Shown here: in pieces, positions 19,466 through 29,212 of the stretch
Layout: the number at the start of each line of letters is the position of its first letter
Numbering within the stretch: the first letter of the stretch is position 1
Source of the DNA: Liquorilactobacillus mali
GTDB taxonomy: Bacteria; Bacillota; Bacilli; Lactobacillales; Lactobacillaceae
Direction: 5' to 3'
DNA: 49,979 nt
Assembly (NCBI RefSeq): GCF_001437155.1
Contig: NZ_JQAR01000005.1
Coordinates: 75,222 to 125,200 of the forward strand
Program-made: the position numbers and the translations under genes
The notes under the pieces: generated by a model
What the model was told of the DNA's origin: nothing
Databases searched by the model: none
The model's input: the letters and a program-made list of their open reading frames with translations, nothing else

Positions 19466-20884
19466 TCATAAGGATTCCTTTTGTGATTTTTGTATGTCTT
19501 GCTCTATTGGAAATTTTATTATAAATTTGGATCCCACACCAACTTGACTCTCTAATGTAATTTCACCATTCATCGCTGCGACATACTCCTTAACGACGGA
19601 TAATCCCAGTCCAGTTCCTCCACTATCACGCGAACGTGATGTATCAATTCTATAAAATCGCTCAAAAATCCGTTCTTGTTTATCTTGTGGAATTCCATAA
19701 CCATTATCTCGGATACTGATACTCCAACTCTTTTCATCAACTGAACCATCAATCCAAATCTTTCCTTGGAAATTATTATACTTGATGGCATTCTGAATTA
19801 AATTATCAATAACATGTCTCAATTTGTTTTGATCCATATCAACTATATAGGCTTCAGATATCTCAAGAAATACCTTGATTTTCTTTTTTTCTAACTGCGG
19901 TTTGAATGTCTTCAAAAGCTCAGTTATATAGTTTCTCAGATTGATTTCTTTCAAATTCAATTCTGGGCTTGCATCAATCCTCGATAAGGATAAAATATCC
20001 TCAACTAAATCTGTCAATTTCAGACTTTCCTTGTGAATAATCGCCAAAAACTCTGGCAAGGCCTTCTTATCATTCATCGCACCTTGGAGCAAGGTTTCAC
20101 TAAAACCAGTTATCGCTGTAATCGGTGTTTTCAACTCATGACTGACATTTCCGACAAAGTCCAGCTGCATTCTTTCAATTTCCTTTAGCTCTGTGATATC
20201 GTACAATAACACCATTACTAGCAACCGATGCTTGCTGACTGGAACATAAACAACGTGAGCATCAACGACCTTATCGGTTAAATCAAGCCGAATTTCACTG
20301 TGCTGATCTTCTTGCGAAGAAAATGCGGCTTCAATCAAACGGCTCAAATCGTACGTTCTGATTTCATTAATATAAATTTGCCCCTGCAGATTCATCTCAC
20401 GCCCCATCAGATCACTCATAGCATGATTACTCATGTAGATTTTTCTATCCTGATCAAGTATCATTACACCAATTGTCAGATACTCAATCAATGAGAAATA
20501 TCCTCTCTGTTGAATCGTAAAATTCTTGGTAAAATCATGCTGTTTATTCTCAAGCCTGTTGATTGTCCGCGAGATTCCATATAGCGGGTCACTTGGCTCA
20601 AGCAAGATGTGTCCAGGCTTCTTTCCTTCGGTAATATCATTTAACTTCTGTGAAAGCAGATCCAGTTCCCGCTTATTATATCTATATCTGATATATCTAT
20701 AACCTACCTCGGCTCCAGCCAATAAAACTGCGGAAATAACAATCAAAATACCTTCACTGGCACCTAGAATTTCCTTTAAACTTGTACCATTTTCAGTCGT
20801 GAGAATCGAAAGCAGTACATATATGACTGAAATTATTATAATAAAGTCAATAATAAAAGCTCTAATTATCTTAATTGCTTTCAC
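19466..20884 (-). CDS. phoR: Phosphate-regulon type sensor histidine kinase PhoR
   Basis: Membrane sensor kinase partner of PhoP. Two N-terminal membrane helices (about residues 5-30 and 40-65) are followed by a cytoplasmic linker and a PAS domain (about 115-215). The HisKA box is VSHELKTPITAITGF. The ATPase domain has N-box NLIQNAIKYN, G1 DNGYGIP, F-box FERFYR and G2 GGTGLGLSVV. There is no extracellular sensor domain of note. The start is uncertain: GTG 20884 (MKAIKII) overlaps the end of phoP by 14 bases; TTG codons at 20890 or 20902 are alternatives. Translational coupling to phoP is likely. Confidence 0.92.
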   Translation of the reverse strand: MKAIKIIRAFIIDFIIIISVIYVLLSILTTENGTSLKEILGASEGILIVISAVLLAGAEVGYRYIRYRYNKRELDLLSQKLNDITEGKKPGHILLEPSDPLYGISRTINRLENKQHDFTKNFTIQQRGYFSLIEYLTIGVMILDQDRKIYMSNHAMSDLMGREMNLQGQIYINEIRTYDLSRLIEAAFSSQEDQHSEIRLDLTDKVVDAHVVYVPVSKHRLLVMVLLYDITELKEIERMQLDFVGNVSHELKTPITAITGFSETLLQGAMNDKKALPEFLAIIHKESLKLTDLVEDILSLSRIDASPELNLKEINLRNYITELLKTFKPQLEKKKIKVFLEISEAYIVDMDQNKLRHVIDNLIQNAIKYNNFQGKIWIDGSVDEKSWSISIRDNGYGIPQDKQERIFERFYRIDTSRSRDSGGTGLGLSVVKEYVAAMNGEITLESQVGVGSKFIIKFPIEQDIQKSQKESL

Positions 20885-21602
20885 CTTCAAATCGATAACC
20901 AAATCCCCTGACAGTTTCTATATAACATGGATTCTTAGGATCCTGCTCAATTTTTTCCCTCAAGTGACTTACATGCATATCTACCATTCTAGTTTGTCCA
21001 ACATAATCAAATCCCCAAACACCATTTAGCAGTTTATCACGGCTTAATACACGATGCTTTCTTTTAATAAAATATGCAAGTAGTTCAAATTCCTTAGGCG
21101 TCAGCTTAACTTTTTTACCATTCTTTGTAACAGAATAGTTTACTAAATCAACTGAAAAATCGGGAAAATGATAAACCTCTTCTGTTTCAGCTTCATTTTC
21201 CATAATATCTTTTACACTAAGACTATCAGCAGGTATCTCCTCTGTTCTCCTAGCAATCGCCTTTATTCGTGCGATTACCTCCCGTGGTGAAAATGGTTTA
21301 GTCAAGTAGTCATCAGCACCCAATTCAAGACCAATGACCTTATCATATTCTTCACCCTTTGCTGTCAAAATCATAATAGGTGTTTTTACTTTTTCTTGTC
21401 TTAACCTTTTAGTAATTTCCAATCCGTCCATCCCTGGCAGCATTAAATCCAATAATATAAAATCAAATTTAAAATTACGGCCCTTATCAAAACCAGTCTG
21501 GCCGTCAAGCGCAGTATCAACCTCATACCCAGCCTGTTCCAGATTGTATTTCAATAATGTTACTATAGACATTTCGTCATCAACTACAAGTATTTTTTTC
21601 AC
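20871..21602 (-). CDS. phoP: Phosphate-regulon type response regulator PhoP
   Basis: OmpR-family regulator. The receiver domain (about residues 1-120) has the acidic pair DDE, phosphoacceptor Asp in LLDLMLPGMDG (about 53), and Lys in LTKPFSPRE. The C-terminal winged helix has LTPKEFELLAYF and VRGFGYRF. The linker between them is somewhat long and acidic (about 125-155). GTG start with GGAGG seven bases upstream. The order ftsEX, PDZ gene, phoP, phoR is a common lactobacillus layout. The name rests on similarity and context; WalR is excluded since no walHI genes follow. Confidence 0.92.
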   Translation of the reverse strand: MKKILVVDDEMSIVTLLKYNLEQAGYEVDTALDGQTGFDKGRNFKFDFILLDLMLPGMDGLEITKRLRQEKVKTPIMILTAKGEEYDKVIGLELGADDYLTKPFSPREVIARIKAIARRTEEIPADSLSVKDIMENEAETEEVYHFPDFSVDLVNYSVTKNGKKVKLTPKEFELLAYFIKRKHRVLSRDKLLNGVWGFDYVGQTRMVDMHVSHLREKIEQDPKNPCYIETVRGFGYRFEGESN

Positions 21603-21620
21603 TGCATTTCCTCCAAAGAA

Positions 21621-22769
21621 TTAATGAAACAATATTACGCCTATTTCGTGTGGTGAATTTGCAAAAATTGCGCTCTCTGCTAACTTCAACTGACCTTCAT
21701 ATGTTCTAACTTTTAATTTACAGTATGCTGAATTTCTTTGCAATGCTTCATAAAACTCTGACTCTGTTGTAACAGGAACTCCATTACACATAATTATTAC
21801 GTCCCCAATTTCCAGATTCATCTTTGCAGCAGGCGTTTCAGGTTGAATTGCGACAACCCTAATTCCGTCATGAGTTTCAGCATACCATTTGCCCTTTCTC
21901 TTCATCTTTGCATACCTTTGTATAAAGCGCAAGATAACCAGTAAAAGTAATATAACAAATACAAAGATTCCAGTAATTGGGATCAAGAATCCTAAGATAG
22001 TTCCAACTATAGCAATGATCAGCTCCTGTTGTGTATTAGCTTTTGCATTTTTTAACTCTGACTCAACGGTATTTCGCCAAAGTCTTAGTGTCCAAGAGAC
22101 CCATAGTGGTAAAACAAATAGTGTAAAGGATTGACCCCCAAAACTAAAAACCGGCCAAAAGGAAATAAGACTGTGTATATAATTACCCGGTACAAGAACA
22201 ATCAATGGCAGAACGGTTTGATCCTTCAAAGAATACCTGATTAATCTCCTACCTCTTTTTCCATTATATATTTTAGGCTGAAAAGAGTCTTGATGGTAGC
22301 CTCTTAACATCAATAATTTCGCCAAATAAAAAATTACTAAGATAGCAAAAATAGTGCCCGGCTTAACATCAAGAAAGGATTTCAGACTCGTAGGAACAAT
22401 TAATTTATCACTAAATAGCTGTAAACCAGCTATTCCTATGCTGCTTCCAGTGAAAATCAATAAAAAAACAGTATTCAAATCTATGTATAATGACAAAACA
22501 ATGCCGACAAACGTGATTCCCATATAAACAAAAATCCACTGTTTTGTCAGCTCTAATCCTAATAAAATAGTAATAACTGAGCTTAAAAAACCTAGCTTAA
22601 GCGCATTTTTTATATAATAGCGTCCCTCAAAAAAATCATTATTTATTGCCGTTCTAAAGTGTTTTCTCTCATGTTTTATTCTTCTCAGATAACCCAGAAA
22701 AACTACAATTAGGCCACACAAAACAATCGGATTTAAAATAAGCAGCGCTAAAAAAGCCATAAGCTCCAT
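21621..22769 (-). CDS. Polytopic membrane protein with C-terminal PDZ domain
   Basis: About 382 residues. Roughly the first 290 form eight or so hydrophobic segments separated by short basic loops. The C-terminal 85 residues form a PDZ domain (GIRVVAIQPETPAAKMNLEIGDVIIMCNG, then a beta/alpha tail). No protease catalytic residues are visible. I start at ATG 22769, with GGGAGG nine bases upstream. It precedes phoP by only 18 bases and is cotranscribed with phoPR from a good promoter at 22811-22839. Possibly it organises a membrane protein complex; function unknown. Confidence 0.85.
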   Translation of the reverse strand: MELMAFLALLILNPIVLCGLIVVFLGYLRRIKHERKHFRTAINNDFFEGRYYIKNALKLGFLSSVITILLGLELTKQWIFVYMGITFVGIVLSLYIDLNTVFLLIFTGSSIGIAGLQLFSDKLIVPTSLKSFLDVKPGTIFAILVIFYLAKLLMLRGYHQDSFQPKIYNGKRGRRLIRYSLKDQTVLPLIVLVPGNYIHSLISFWPVFSFGGQSFTLFVLPLWVSWTLRLWRNTVESELKNAKANTQQELIIAIVGTILGFLIPITGIFVFVILLLLVILRFIQRYAKMKRKGKWYAETHDGIRVVAIQPETPAAKMNLEIGDVIIMCNGVPVTTESEFYEALQRNSAYCKLKVRTYEGQLKLAESAIFANSPHEIGVILFH

Positions 22770-22810
22770 CTTAATCATCCTCCCAAACTACTTAATTTAT
22801 CCACGTTTAT

Positions 22811-22839
22811 AGTATAGCAATATATCATGATTATCACAA
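22811..22839 (-). promoter_or_regulatory. Promoter of the PDZ gene-phoP-phoR operon
   Basis: On the minus strand -35 TTGTGA (22834-22839), 17-base spacer, -10 TATACT (22811-22816), about 40 bases ahead of the ribosome binding site. Confidence 0.65.
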
Positions 22840-23023
22840 AAAAGTAATGAATATACAGATTGCCAAAAAGGAGCATGACCTAAAGCAATAAAATTTGCGT
22901 ATTAACGCAAAATTACGAATATAGCATATCCCCTACTATAATTACTTTGGAGTAAAAGTAATTCAGAGTAAAACATAAAACAGGAAATTTTGGCTTATTA
23001 GGATATACTTGTACACAATAAAT

Positions 23024-23063
23024 AAGGACTGAGTCAAAATTTAATTTATGACCCAGCCCCTTT
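23024..23063. terminator. ftsX terminator (hairpin family copy 2)
   Basis: AAGGACTGAGTCAAAA pairs with TTATGACCCAGCCCCTTT with wobbles. Same core as the copies at 1060, 35482 and 46964. T tracts are weak in both directions. Confidence 0.65.
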
Positions 23064-23141
23064 CTATTTCAAAACAAAAAACTATTTCATACAACATTTT
23101 TCTAGTACATCTGTTACACTAATTAAAATCTTCTTTTACTA

Positions 23142-24029
23142 CTAAATCCTGAGAAAGCGTCTCATTGAAATTCCAGAACCAATTGCTCCGATTACAATAC
23201 CAATCAAAATTAACAAGGTATCAATCTGGAATAAAAAGACACTCGGAGTCAACAGGCTATATCCAGTGCTGGCAAGAGAATTTGAAATAATTCCATAAAG
23301 CCATACATATCCTAAATCAACAATAATTATTGGGATAATCGCACCAAACAATCCCGTCCAAGCTCCCTCAAGAATAAAAGGCCATCTGATAAAGCCATTT
23401 GTCGCACCAACCAAGCGCATAATCGAAATTTCATTTTTGCGTGATAGAATCGTGATTCTAATCGTGTTAGAAATTAAGAAAACTGCAACAAAAAGCAATA
23501 AGAGACTTATGGCGATACCCCATTTTTGGATATTATCAACAATATTGAACAACTTCTTTGCAGAAGCCCCACCATACTTTGCATCATAAACATGCTTCAT
23601 TTTTTTTGCTTCTTTAGCAATTGTTACGGTCTGTTCCGGTTTCTTTGCACTCACAACGAAGACATCGTTTAGCGGATTATCATCGCCACCGAAAAGTTTG
23701 AACTCTTTTCCGTAACTTCCAATTACATTTTTAAGCTCTTGTTCTTTACTAGAAAATTTAATTTTGCTGACAGAATGAAGTTTTGCTAAATTCTGTTTAA
23801 GTTTTGCTTCTTGTTTCTTGTTCGTCCCACGATCAATAAGTACCCTGACCTGAACATCATTTTCAATATCAGAAGCGACTTTATTAACATTCATTAGAAT
23901 TGAAAATAAAATACCCACTAAAAGAAGGGTCACCGTAACCGCACTAAGCGCAGCGACAGACATCCAACCATTACGTTTTAAGCTCTTTAAGCTTTCAACC
24001 ACATGTCTCTTAAACGTACTAATCTTCAT
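23142..24029 (-). CDS. ftsX: Cell division protein FtsX
   Basis: Permease-like partner of FtsE; in Gram-positives FtsEX activates peptidoglycan hydrolases at the septum or side wall. Start at ATG 24029 (MKISTFKRHV), overlapping ftsE by 11 bases. Membrane helices at about residues 22-45, 170-195, 220-245 and 265-290, and an extracellular loop from about 50 to 165. About 295 residues, usual for the family. The C-terminal GIGIGAIGSGISMRRFL-like end is typical. Confidence 0.95.
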   Translation of the reverse strand: MKISTFKRHVVESLKSLKRNGWMSVAALSAVTVTLLLVGILFSILMNVNKVASDIENDVQVRVLIDRGTNKKQEAKLKQNLAKLHSVSKIKFSSKEQELKNVIGSYGKEFKLFGGDDNPLNDVFVVSAKKPEQTVTIAKEAKKMKHVYDAKYGGASAKKLFNIVDNIQKWGIAISLLLLFVAVFLISNTIRITILSRKNEISIMRLVGATNGFIRWPFILEGAWTGLFGAIIPIIIVDLGYVWLYGIISNSLASTGYSLLTPSVFLFQIDTLLILIGIVIGAIGSGISMRRFLRI

Positions 24030-24708
24030 CTTGGAAAAATCCTCCTTCAGTCTGATCACGAACAATTTTTCCATCTTCTATCTCTAGAACACGGTGCTTA
24101 TATTGATCAACAATTTGACTATTATGGGTGGCCATTACAACAGTTGTTCCCTCACTATTAATTCTTTCAAGAATTTCCATTATTCCAGCTGCGGTGTCTG
24201 GATCCAAATTACCAGTTGGTTCGTCAGCAATTACAACTTCGGGTTTATTAGCAATGGCACGTGCTATCGAAATTCTTTGCTGCTCACCGCCTGAGAGTTC
24301 ATTAGGAAATGCATCTACTTTATGCTTCAATCCCACCAAATCCAACACATAATTCACTCTGGTCGCAATTGTCTCAGGGTCTTTTTCAATAACTTGAAGT
24401 GCATAGGCAACATTTTCAAAAATAGTGAGCTTTGGCAATAACTTGAAATCTTGGAAAACAATCCCTAATTCACGCCTTAAAAATGGAATTTCACTATTCT
24501 TTATCTTTTGTAATTCATAATCATTAACCTTGATTTCACCGGAAGTAGGACGTTCTTCACGGTACATCATTTTTATAAATGTTGATTTTCCAGCTCCACT
24601 GGGACCAATCACATAAATAAATTCACCCTGTCGAATCTTAACGTTAAAATCATTAGCCGCCAAGACTTCATTGGGGTACTTTTTAAACACATGTTTAAAT
24701 TCAATCAA
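24019..24708 (-). CDS. ftsE: Cell division ATP-binding protein FtsE
   Basis: ATPase of the FtsEX complex. It has Walker A GPSGAGKST, signature LSGGEQQR and Walker B VVIADEPTGNLD, with H-loop ATHN. AAGGAGG spaced nine bases from the TTG at 24708 fixes the start as MIEFKHVFKKYPN, matching FtsE of other Firmicutes; the ATG-like frame start ten codons earlier overlaps that SD. 229 residues. First gene of ftsE-ftsX, about 100 bases after prfB. Confidence 0.95.
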   Translation of the reverse strand: MIEFKHVFKKYPNEVLAANDFNVKIRQGEFIYVIGPSGAGKSTFIKMMYREERPTSGEIKVNDYELQKIKNSEIPFLRRELGIVFQDFKLLPKLTIFENVAYALQVIEKDPETIATRVNYVLDLVGLKHKVDAFPNELSGGEQQRISIARAIANKPEVVIADEPTGNLDPDTAAGIMEILERINSEGTTVVMATHNSQIVDQYKHRVLEIEDGKIVRDQTEGGFFQDED

Positions 24709-24805
24709 AAGGATTTTCCTCCTTATATTTTGATACACCCCAAGTATTATATCATTAATACTAAATGCAATATTGCAACAACGTTACAATTTAGTTTCAA
24801 TTAGT

Positions 24806-25922
24806 TTATTGTGGATTTCTCAATTGTAATTCATACTGTAAAAATGCATTTATAAATCCATCTAGATCTCCGTCCATAACGCTTTGTGCATTCCCTGTCT
24901 CATAATTTGTCCGGTGATCTTTTACTAATGAGTAAGGATGAAAAACATAAGATCTAATCTGTGAACCCCAGCCAATCTCAAGTTGTTGGCCTTGAATCTC
25001 AGCTTTTTTCTTTTCCTGCTCCTCTAACTTTAGTTGATATAATTTAGACCTCAACATGCTTTCAGCAGTCGCACGGTTTTGAAATTGTGAACGTTGGGCC
25101 TGACTTGATACTACTATTCCTGTTGGAATATGGATTAAACGAACCGCAGAAGAAGTCTTATTGATATGTTGTCCACCTGCACCGCTAGCACGGAATACTT
25201 CCATCTTGACATCTTCCGGTCTAAGCTCGACCTCAACGTCATCTCCTAATTCAGGCATTACATTGACTGACGCAAACGAGGTATGTCGCCTTCCAGCGGC
25301 ATCAAATGGTGAGATTCGGACTAGTCTATGCACTCCCTTTTCACTGCGCAAATATCCATAAGCATTAGTTCCTTTAATCATGAGGGAAACACTCTTGATT
25401 CCTGCCTCATCTCCAGCTTGATAATCTAAAACTTCCACTGAGAAATTATGCTGCTGTGCCCAACGATCATACATCCGCAGCAACATTGAACCCCAATCTT
25501 GAGATTCAGTTCCACCAGCACCTGGATGTATTTCCAGAATGGCATTGCTCTTATCATACTTGCCGTTTAACAAGAGTGTTAGCTGATAACTGTTCATTTT
25601 CTTTTGTGCACTTTCAATTTTTTCATCCAATTCAGCAATCATTTCTTTATCCGGCTCAATTTTTACTAATTCCAGAAGAACTTCAAGTTCATCAAGTTTA
25701 TCAGTTAATTCTTTAAAATTATCATGTTTGATTTTCAATTCATTAGTTTCCTCGATTAACTTCTGGGCTTCCTCCTGATTATTCCAAAAATCCGGATTAG
25801 CCATTTGTGCCTCATTTTCAGAAATTCTAATATTCAATGCATCTAAGTCAAAGAGACCCCCTAAAGTCTGTGACTTGTTCATTCATTTTTTCGATAATTC
25901 GCTTATAATCACTTATTTCCAT
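24806..25922 (-). CDS. prfB: Peptide chain release factor 2 (programmed +1 frameshift)
   Basis: RF2 reads UGA and UAA stop codons and releases the nascent chain. The gene needs a +1 frameshift: the ATG at 25922 (AAGGAG upstream) opens 24 codons ending ...DFRGSL, then an in-frame TGA. After a one-base slip, translation continues as DLDALNIRIS for 347 residues. The body has the anticodon-like tripeptide SPF (ISPFDAAG) and the catalytic GGQ (GAGGQHINKT). Total about 371 residues, normal for RF2. The gene lies between secA and ftsE, the usual place. Confidence 0.97.
25845..25861 (-). promoter_or_regulatory. RF2 recoding site
   Basis: On the minus strand the sequence reads AGGGGG-TCT-CTT-TGA-C. 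An internal SD-like AGGGGG lies three bases before the slippery CTT codon, and the stop TGA is followed by C, the weak context. This is the classical prfB autoregulatory frameshift: scarce RF2 slows termination and favours the +1 slip. Confidence 0.95.
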
Positions 25923-25952
25923 TTGTATACTCCTTTTTATTTATTAACTAAA

Positions 25953-25994
25953 GAGTCTCAACATATTCCAGTAAAACTGAACATGTTAAGACTC
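25953..25994 (-). terminator. secA terminator
   Basis: GAGTCT (25953-25958) pairs with AGACTC (25989-25994), with an inner AACAT/ATGTT pairing. The T tract on the minus strand is short, so some read-through into prfB is possible. Confidence 0.6.
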
Positions 25995-26015
25995 ATAAAA
26001 AATCTATCTAAATTA

Positions 26016-28379
26016 TCAACGCTTGATATCTTGTCTGATTTCAGCCTTCAAGAACAAGCGAGTAATATCATACTCGATATCTCCGATCATCTGTTCAAAC
26101 ATTCTAAATCCATCAGTTTGATACTCAACTAATGGGTTCAGTTGCCCATAACCACGCAGTCCGATGGATTGACGCAATTGATCCATTTCATCAATATGAT
26201 CTGTCCACCTTGAATCAACTACTCGTAGAACAACAACCTTCTCAAACTCAAGCATTTGCGAAGCATCATACAGTTGTTTCTCTTTCATTGCATAATTAGC
26301 ATTGGCACAGTCCATCAGGTAATTAACAATCTCCTCAGGTTTTTTACCTTGCAGATCCTTAATTGTAATACTATCTTCATTAACCATAGCACCAATCGCA
26401 AAATCAAGAATTGCTTGCAAGTTCCAATCTTTTTGCTCACCTTGTGTATGCATTTGTACAAAATGTTCAACAGTTCGCTTGATCATTGCTAAAATAATTG
26501 GTTTAAGAGATTTTTCCTCCATAATGACTTGCTGCCTTTGAGCATAAATAACTTCACGCTGTTCACGCATTACATCGTCATATTGCAACACTTGCTTACG
26601 CGTATCATAGTTATTACCTTCTACACGTTTTTGTGCGGATTCAACTTGACGTGAAATCATTTTACTTTGAATAACAGCATTCTCGTCCGCAACTTTGAAA
26701 CGCTCAAGAATCGCTTTTACTCTTTCTGAACCAAAACGAAGCATCAAATCATCTTCTAACGAAAGATAAAATTGTGTTAGCCCTGGATCACCTTGTCGTC
26801 CTGAACGTCCTCGCAACTGATTATCAATGCGTCGAGATTCATGACGTTCAGTCCCAATAACTGCTAACCCACCAACTTCGCGAACACCTGGTCCTAACTT
26901 AATATCCGTTCCACGTCCAGCCATATTGGTAGCGATTGTTACAGCACCACGTTGACCGGCATTCATAATAATTTCAGCTTCCTTAGCATGATTCTTAGCA
27001 TTTAAGACAGCATGTGCAATTCCTGCTTTATCCAGAAGTTCTGACAACAACTCTGAAGTCTCAACTGCGACTGTACCAACAAGGATCGGCTGTCCTTTTT
27101 CGTGGCGTTCCTTGATATCTTCAATAACAGCTGCAAATTTACTCTTCAATGTAGGATATAACAAATCTGGGCGATCCTCACGTAAAACAGGTTTGTTAGT
27201 AGGAATGGAGATAACTTCCATATTGTAAATTTCACGAAATTCTTCTTGTTCAGTTTTAGCAGTACCAGTCATACCAGCAATTTTCTTGTACATTCTAAAG
27301 AAATTCTGATAGGTAATGTTAGCCATTGTCGTCGTTTCCTGCTGAATTTCAACATGTTCCTTAGCTTCAATTGCCTGATGAAGTCCATCCGAATAACGAC
27401 GTCCTTCCATGATACGTCCTGTAAACTGATCAACGATCAAAACCTCACCATCAGAAACAACGTAATCTTTATCACGCAACATAATGAAATTTGCACGCAA
27501 AGCATTGTCCAAATGGTGTGTTAACGCTGTGTTGTCAGGATCATATAAATTTTCAAGACCAAAATACTTTTCAGCTTTCTTAATGCCATCTTCACTTAGA
27601 GAAACTGTTTTTGATTCAAGATCGATCTTAAAATCAGTTTCTTCGGTCAAGGTCTTAGCAAAACGATCTGTTCTAGTGTACAATGTTGTAGATTTTTCAG
27701 CCTGTCCAGAAATAATCAAAGGAGTTCTGGCCTCATCAATCAGAATTGAATCAACTTCATCAACTATTACAAAATTAAGTGGTCTTTGAACCATATCTTC
27801 ACGATAAACAACCATGTTATCACGAAGGTAATCGAACCCTAGCTCACTATTTGTTGAATACGTGATATCACATTTATATGCAGCACGTTTCTCATCTGGC
27901 GATAAACTCGAAATATTCAATCCAACTGAAAGCCCCAGCCAAGAATACAACTCACCCATTTCTTTTGCATCACGTGCCGAAAGATATTCATTAACAGTTA
28001 CAACATGAACACCTTTTCCAGCAAGAGCATTTAGATAAACCGGCATAGTAGCCGTCAAGGTCTTACCTTCACCAGTCTTCATCTCAGCAATGTTACCCTC
28101 ATGCAAAACTATTCCACCAAAGATTTGAACCCTAAATGGATACAATCCAAGAACTCTTTTTGCACCTTCGCGAACAACTGCAAAAGCTTCTGGTAGTAAA
28201 TCATCCAAGGATGCTCCTGCTACAAATTTTGCCTTTAATTCCGGTGTCTTTGCTTGTAATTCTTCATCACTTAAGGCTGCCATATCGTCAGCGTATGCTT
28301 CAACTTTATCAGCAATTTTTCCCAAGCGTTTTAATTCTCTATTATCACTTTCGACCCATTTTCTTAGGACATTTACCAT
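26016..28379 (-). CDS. secA: Preprotein translocase ATPase SecA
   Basis: SecA is the motor that drives preproteins through SecYEG. 787 residues. Walker A MKTGEGKT at about residue 102, [19 protein letters not shown] (DEAD-type box), the helicase motif [13 protein letters not shown], and the scaffold and wing regions follow. The zinc-binding SEC-C tail of E. coli SecA is absent, ending ...[12 protein letters not shown], which is usual for lactobacilli. The start is ATG 28379 ([11 protein letters not shown]), with AAAGGA about eight bases upstream; the frame's TTG nine codons earlier has no SD. Confidence 0.96.
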   Translation of the reverse strand: MVNVLRKWVESDNRELKRLGKIADKVEAYADDMAALSDEELQAKTPELKAKFVAGASLDDLLPEAFAVVREGAKRVLGLYPFRVQIFGGIVLHEGNIAEMKTGEGKTLTATMPVYLNALAGKGVHVVTVNEYLSARDAKEMGELYSWLGLSVGLNISSLSPDEKRAAYKCDITYSTNSELGFDYLRDNMVVYREDMVQRPLNFVIVDEVDSILIDEARTPLIISGQAEKSTTLYTRTDRFAKTLTEETDFKIDLESKTVSLSEDGIKKAEKYFGLENLYDPDNTALTHHLDNALRANFIMLRDKDYVVSDGEVLIVDQFTGRIMEGRRYSDGLHQAIEAKEHVEIQQETTTMANITYQNFFRMYKKIAGMTGTAKTEQEEFREIYNMEVISIPTNKPVLREDRPDLLYPTLKSKFAAVIEDIKERHEKGQPILVGTVAVETSELLSELLDKAGIAHAVLNAKNHAKEAEIIMNAGQRGAVTIATNMAGRGTDIKLGPGVREVGGLAVIGTERHESRRIDNQLRGRSGRQGDPGLTQFYLSLEDDLMLRFGSERVKAILERFKVADENAVIQSKMISRQVESAQKRVEGNNYDTRKQVLQYDDVMREQREVIYAQRQQVIMEEKSLKPIILAMIKRTVEHFVQMHTQGEQKDWNLQAILDFAIGAMVNEDSITIKDLQGKKPEEIVNYLMDCANANYAMKEKQLYDASQMLEFEKVVVLRVVDSRWTDHIDEMDQLRQSIGLRGYGQLNPLVEYQTDGFRMFEQMIGDIEYDITRLFLKAEIRQDIKR

Positions 28380-28508
28380 GTCATATTTCCTTTCCAAAAA
28401 ACTCAATATAAAAATTTATTCTGTTATTTAAAAAAACAGCATATCACTACGTATTTTATCATCAATTACTCTAATTTGAAACAATTACAATATATTTTCA
28501 ATTCTCAC

Positions 28509-28546
28509 AAAAAAACGAGCTCGTCCCTAAAAGAGAAAAGCCCGCC
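28509..28546 (-). terminator. hpf terminator
   Basis: On the minus strand GCGGGCT pairs with AGCTCGT (two G-T wobbles) and is followed by a run of T. It also contains the self-complementary ACGAGCTCGT. Confidence 0.7.
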
Positions 28547-28553
28547 TTTTCGG

Positions 28554-29096
28554 TTAATCTTCTGTAGATTCAATCAAACCATATCTACCATCTTTTCTGC
28601 GGTAAACAATATTGACTCCGTCTGTCTCTGCATCTTCATAGATAAAAAAGTCATGTCCCAACATATTCATTTGAAGAACAGCCTCTTCACTATCCATTGG
28701 TTTTAACGAGAAATGTTTGGAGCGAACAATATCAAACCCGTTCTCACTTTCCTCATTGTCATCCTTTACTTGAACATTATTGAATCCTTTTTCACGTGAC
28801 TTACGATTAATTTTAGTTTTATGCTTGCGAATTTGACGTTCTAGCTTATCTGTCACTAAATCAACACTAGCGTACATGTCAGGCGATGTCTCCTCAGCTC
28901 TCAGTACAAGGTACGGTAATGGAATGGTAACCTCAACCTTGGCGGTCTTATCAGAGTAGACCTTTAAATTTACATGAGCTGTTGAGTTAGAAGTATCTTC
29001 AAAATATTTTTCTAATTTAGTCAATTTCTTTTGGACATAACTTCTGATTGCCTCTGTGACTTCGATATTTTCCCCACGAATATTGTACTTAAGCAT
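28554..29096 (-). CDS. hpf: Ribosome hibernation promoting factor, long form
   Basis: Long HPF dimerises 70S ribosomes into inactive 100S particles in stationary phase. The 180-residue protein has the N-terminal S30AE fold (residues 1-100, MLKYNIRGENIEVTEAIRSYVQKKL) and a C-terminal dimerisation domain (about 125-180, IVRSKHFSLKPMDSEEAVLQMNMLGHDFFIY). GGAGAGG SD before ATG. It has its own promoter, between comFC and secA as in related genomes. Confidence 0.96.
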   Translation of the reverse strand: MLKYNIRGENIEVTEAIRSYVQKKLTKLEKYFEDTSNSTAHVNLKVYSDKTAKVEVTIPLPYLVLRAEETSPDMYASVDLVTDKLERQIRKHKTKINRKSREKGFNNVQVKDDNEESENGFDIVRSKHFSLKPMDSEEAVLQMNMLGHDFFIYEDAETDGVNIVYRRKDGRYGLIESTED

Positions 29097-29170
29097 AACA
29101 AACCTCTCCTTTCACAACTCAGCACCATCACTCGCTAAAGCATATCAACGAGCAAAGGTATGCTAACTTT

Positions 29171-29199
29171 ATTATAAAAGAAAACGTTACAATTAACAA
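29171..29199 (-). promoter_or_regulatory. hpf promoter
   Basis: On the minus strand -35 TTGTTA (29194-29199), 17-base spacer, -10 TATAAT (29171-29176). A short CTCG/CGAG hairpin lies in the leader before the SD. Confidence 0.75.
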
Positions 29200-29212
29200 A
29201 TATTATCCCTAA

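Larger units (their letters stand above)
22770..23141. other. Intergenic region between ftsX and the PDZ gene
   Basis: 372 bases without a credible gene. It holds, left to right, the promoter for the PDZ-phoPR operon, a hairpin TTTGCGT-ATTA-ACGCAAA near 22894-22911, the octamer TACGAATA (22914-22921, plus strand), a hairpin ATTACTTT/AAAGTAAT near 22940-22962, and the ftsX terminator. No ATG-started frame of useful size lies between the hairpins. Confidence 0.6.

Noticed and set aside
26016-26120. SecA C-terminal truncation
   Set aside because: Absence of the zinc-binding tail is normal in lactobacilli; the stop is natural and the rest is intact.
29177-29195. CcpA cre site in the hpf promoter spacer (TGTAACGTTTTC)
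   Set aside because: The central CG is off by one base relative to the cre consensus, and symmetry is poor.
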